A stretch of 11,810 nt of DNA from Acidobacteriota bacterium (GTDB lineage Bacteria; Acidobacteriota; UBA890; WLXD01). The notes beneath the pieces are model-generated. The model saw only the letters and a list, made by a program, of their open reading frames with translations. It searched no databases and had not been told where the DNA came from. This document shows positions 9,216 through 11,810 of this stretch, one piece after another. Position 1 is the first letter of the stretch; each line of letters opens with the position of its first letter. The stretch is from NCBI GenBank assembly GCA_022571615.1, contig JACZXM010000039.1:1-11810 (forward strand). The letters are read 5' to 3'. Made by a program: the position numbers and the translations under genes.

Positions 9216-11810
9216 ATGTCTAACGCCCCGGCTCTCCGGCACCGTCCGGCCACCCTCTGGCTCGCCGCGCTGGCGCTTGTCCTGCTTGCCACCACATCCC
9301 CTACCCTTGGACTGCCGCAGGCGAATTCGCCGACCGTGGATTCGGAGCTGTGGGCGCCGTTGCGCTATCGCCATGTCGGTCCCATCGGCAATCGGGTAAG
9401 CGCCGTGGTGGGCGTCCCCGGGGACCCGAACACCTACTACGTCGGCGCGGCCTCGGGCGGAGTGTGGAAGACCACCGATGGTGGGGTGCACTGGCATCCG
9501 GTCTTCGACGACCAGCCGGTGCAGTCGATCGGCTCGCTTGCGATCGCGCCCTCGGACCCGAACGTGGTGTGGGCCGGCACCGGTGAGACCTTCATCCGCA
9601 GCAACGTGGTCGTGGGCAACGGCGCATACAAATCCCAGGATGGCGGCGAGAGCTGGCAGCACATGGGGCTACCGGACAGCGGCCGGATCGGCCGGATCGT
9701 CGTTCATCCGAGCAACCCGGACACGGTCTGGGTGGCCGCACTGGGGCACTGTTACGGACCGCAACAGCAGCGTGGCGTGTTCAAGACCACCGACGGCGGC
9801 AACACCTGGCGGCGGGTGCTTTTCGTGCACGAGAACGCCGGTGCGATCGACATAGCGATCGATCCTGGGAACCCGCGCATCCTGTATGCGGCGATGTGGC
9901 AGCTGCAGATATGGACCTGGGGACGCGAGAGCGGCGGCCCGGGCGGCGGTATCCACCGCTCCGTCGACGGTGGTGAGACCTGGGTGCAGTTGACCGAAGG
10001 GGGATACCCGGGTGGCATCGAGCCCCCAGCAGACCACCAGGGGCGTGGAACCCGCCGCGACGAGTCCGGTGTCCTGGGGACCGCCCCTGGTGACGCTGGC
10101 CGTGGATTACCGCGGGGTCCTCTCGGCAAGATCGGCTTGGCCGTGTCGGCCGATGATCCTGCCCGGCTGTACGCCCTGATCGAGACCAGCTCGCTATCGG
10201 ACTTCGCACCAATCGAAGACCTGGGCGTACTGTGGCGCTCCGACGATCGCGGTATGACCTGGAGCCTGGTGAGCAGCGACCACACGCTGACCCAACGCCC
10301 GCTGTATTACACCCGTGCCGTTGTCGCCCCTGACGACGCCAACGAGGTACATTTCCTGTCCGTCCTGCACACGCGCTCGCTCGATGGCGGGGCCAGCATC
10401 GAGCGCCTGGGCGCGGGCGGTGACAACCACGACATGTGGATCGATCCGCTGCTACCGGACCGCATGATCGTGGGCAATGACCAGGGCGTGGCAATCTCGA
10501 ACAACCGCGGTCGGAGTTGGTTCCGTCCCTTCCTGCCGGTGGCGCAGATGTATCACGTGTCCGTGGACGATCGCGTGCCCTATTTCCTCTACGGAAATCG
10601 ACAGGACGGCTCCTCGTTCCGCGGCCCGAGCAACTCGCTTTCGGGCGGCTCGATCCCGGTCGGCGCCTGGCACTCGGTCGGCGGCTGCGAGTCGGGATTC
10701 GCGATCCCGGACCCGGTGGATCAGGACATCGTGTGGTCCGGCTGCTACGACTCGATTCTCGAGCGCTACGACCTGCGCACCGGCCACTCCCAGAACGTCA
10801 GCGTGTGGCCGGACAATCCGGAGGGCTGGCCCGCCGCGGAGCTCAAGTACCGCTTCCAGTGGACCTTCCCGATCGCGATTTCCCCTCACGACCACAACGT
10901 CGTGTACGCCGGCAGCCAGTACGTCCACCGTACCACCAACGGCGGCAATAGCTGGGAGGTCATCAGCCCCGACCTCACCACCAATGACAAGGAGCTTCAG
11001 CTCAAGAGCGGCGGATTGACCGCCGACGATTCCAGCCCAACCTACAGCGCCGTGCTGTTTGCGATCGCCGAGTCGCCGCTGGAGCGAGGCGTCATCTGGA
11101 CCGGCTCCAACGACGGGCTGGTGCACATCAGTCGCGATGGCGGAGCAGTCTGGACCGAGGTCACACCCGAGGGCCTGCCGCCGCTCGGCACCATTGGCAA
11201 TGTCGAACCGTCCCGCCACACTGCCGGCAGCGCGTACCTCGCGGTGGACATGCACCAGGTCAACTCGACTGAACCGCACCTGTACCGCACTACCGATTAC
11301 GGCGCCAGCTGGACCCGGATCGTGGACGGGATTGTGCCCGGACCGCTCAGCTACACGCATGTCATCCGCGAGGATCCCGTACGCCCGGGCCTGCTGTACG
11401 CCGGTACCGGCAACGGCCTGTACGTGTCGTTCGACGACGGTGGTTCCTGGCAGCCACTGCAGAACAACCTGCCGCGGGCACCGGTCCACTGGCTCACGAT
11501 CCAGGAGCGTTTCAACGACCTGGTGGTGGCGACATACGGCCGGGGTTTCTGGATTCTCGACGACATCTCGCCTCTGCAGCAAATGACGGACGAAGCACGA
11601 GCTGGCGAGGTGTGGCTGTTCGATCCGCGTCCGGCATACCGGTTTCTCCGTGTCGGCGCCCAAGTGGCGCCGCGCGAAGATCCTGCAGCAGGTGAGAATC
11701 CGGAGTATGGCGCCATCATCCACTACCTGTTGTCTCCCGAGCTGGCGTCGGGGAACGCCGTGCAGATCGATATTCTTGATGCACAGGGTCGAACGGTCAG
11801 GAGTCTGGAC
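9216..11810 (+). CDS. Secreted Asp-box (BNR/VPS10-like) beta-propeller protein, 3' end outside the window
   Basis: The frame is open from the ATG at 9216 to the window edge, giving 865 residues without a stop. AGGAGA at 9205-9210 sets the start. An N-terminal signal peptide is clear: basic residues near 8-10, a hydrophobic core 'LWLAALALVLLA' and a likely cleavage site around residues 30-37, with no lipobox, so export to periplasm or outside is expected. About eleven Asp-box-like repeats (S/T-x-D-x-G-x-x-W) recur, for example near 86-93, 140-147, 190-198, 248-256, 341-349, 572-580, 639-646, 691-699 and 738-745, the mark of sortilin/VPS10- or sialidase-type propellers. After the propeller, 'ATYGRGFWILDDISPLQQ' (772-789) and the start of a beta-sandwich-like domain match large proteins usually labelled 'glycosyl hydrolase', but no hydrolase catalytic residues can be assigned. 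Function is therefore unknown. A Gly/Pro-rich stretch at 264-297 appears inserted. Family members are commonly near 1000 residues, so perhaps 100-200 are missing. Confidence 0.88.
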   Translation, partial: MSNAPALRHRPATLWLAALALVLLATTSPTLGLPQANSPTVDSELWAPLRYRHVGPIGNRVSAVVGVPGDPNTYYVGAASGGVWKTTDGGVHWHPVFDDQPVQSIGSLAIAPSDPNVVWAGTGETFIRSNVVVGNGAYKSQDGGESWQHMGLPDSGRIGRIVVHPSNPDTVWVAALGHCYGPQQQRGVFKTTDGGNTWRRVLFVHENAGAIDIAIDPGNPRILYAAMWQLQIWTWGRESGGPGGGIHRSVDGGETWVQLTEGGYPGGIEPPADHQGRGTRRDESGVLGTAPGDAGRGLPRGPLGKIGLAVSADDPARLYALIETSSLSDFAPIEDLGVLWRSDDRGMTWSLVSSDHTLTQRPLYYTRAVVAPDDANEVHFLSVLHTRSLDGGASIERLGAGGDNHDMWIDPLLPDRMIVGNDQGVAISNNRGRSWFRPFLPVAQMYHVSVDDRVPYFLYGNRQDGSSFRGPSNSLSGGSIPVGAWHSVGGCESGFAIPDPVDQDIVWSGCYDSILERYDLRTGHSQNVSVWPDNPEGWPAAELKYRFQWTFPIAISPHDHNVVYAGSQYVHRTTNGGNSWEVISPDLTTNDKELQLKSGGLTADDSSPTYSAVLFAIAESPLERGVIWTGSNDGLVHISRDGGAVWTEVTPEGLPPLGTIGNVEPSRHTAGSAYLAVDMHQVNSTEPHLYRTTDYGASWTRIVDGIVPGPLSYTHVIREDPVRPGLLYAGTGNGLYVSFDDGGSWQPLQNNLPRAPVHWLTIQERFNDLVVATYGRGFWILDDISPLQQMTDEARAGEVWLFDPRPAYRFLRVGAQVAPREDPAAGENPEYGAIIHYLLSPELASGNAVQIDILDAQGRTVRSLD

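Noticed and set aside
10452..11723. 423-residue open frame on the minus strand opposite the propeller gene
   Set aside because: The + strand frame has a signal peptide, ribosome binding site and many Asp-box repeats; the minus frame has no recognisable motif and is a GC-driven shadow.

Overview
The window is a GC-rich, gene-dense chromosomal segment with every supported gene on the + strand. It is overwhelmingly a housekeeping (proteostasis and gene-expression) locus: tRNA-Leu(UAG), trigger factor (tig), ClpP, ClpX, Lon, the ribosome-assembly GTPase EngB/YsxC, transcription terminator Rho, and a zinc-free (type B) ribosomal protein L31. A secreted Asp-box/VPS10-like beta-propeller protein follows and runs off the right edge.

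Organism: the order tig-clpP-clpX-lon is widespread in bacteria. The addition of engB right after lon, rho followed by L31, a tRNA gene without an encoded CCA end, a ClpP with the 'FIGSPIDD' style of N-terminal region, and the large Asp-box exo-propeller all look more like Acidobacteriota (Thermoanaerobaculia-like) or a related Gram-negative lineage than an enteric-type gammaproteobacterium. This is recognition from memory, not a database result, and is held with modest confidence.

Layout: 1-302 holds the tRNA and a perfect 25-bp inverted repeat in front of tig. 303-3645 is tig-clpP-clpX with short gaps (100 and 66 bp) and good ribosome binding sites, probably one transcription unit. 3646-3891 is a 246-bp gap with weak hairpins and an 18-bp palindrome in front of lon. 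lon (3892-6552) is followed by engB (GTG start at 6671), then rho after 47 bp, L31 after 154 bp, and the secreted propeller from 9216 to the end.

How the genes work together: trigger factor meets nascent chains at the ribosome, ClpXP and Lon degrade damaged or regulated proteins, EngB assists 50S assembly, L31 is a 50S/30S bridge protein, and Rho ends transcription. No new multi-gene system is visible. The strongest unexplained signal is non-coding: a GTACTCCAA-containing motif appears in front of tig (both arms of a long perfect hairpin), lon (an 18-bp palindrome) and rho (an exact 13-base copy), suggesting either a dispersed palindromic repeat family or an operator shared by these units. 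Secondary points of interest are a roughly 60-residue acidic insertion in Lon between the ATPase and protease domains, and non-consensus residues beside the ClpP catalytic serine.
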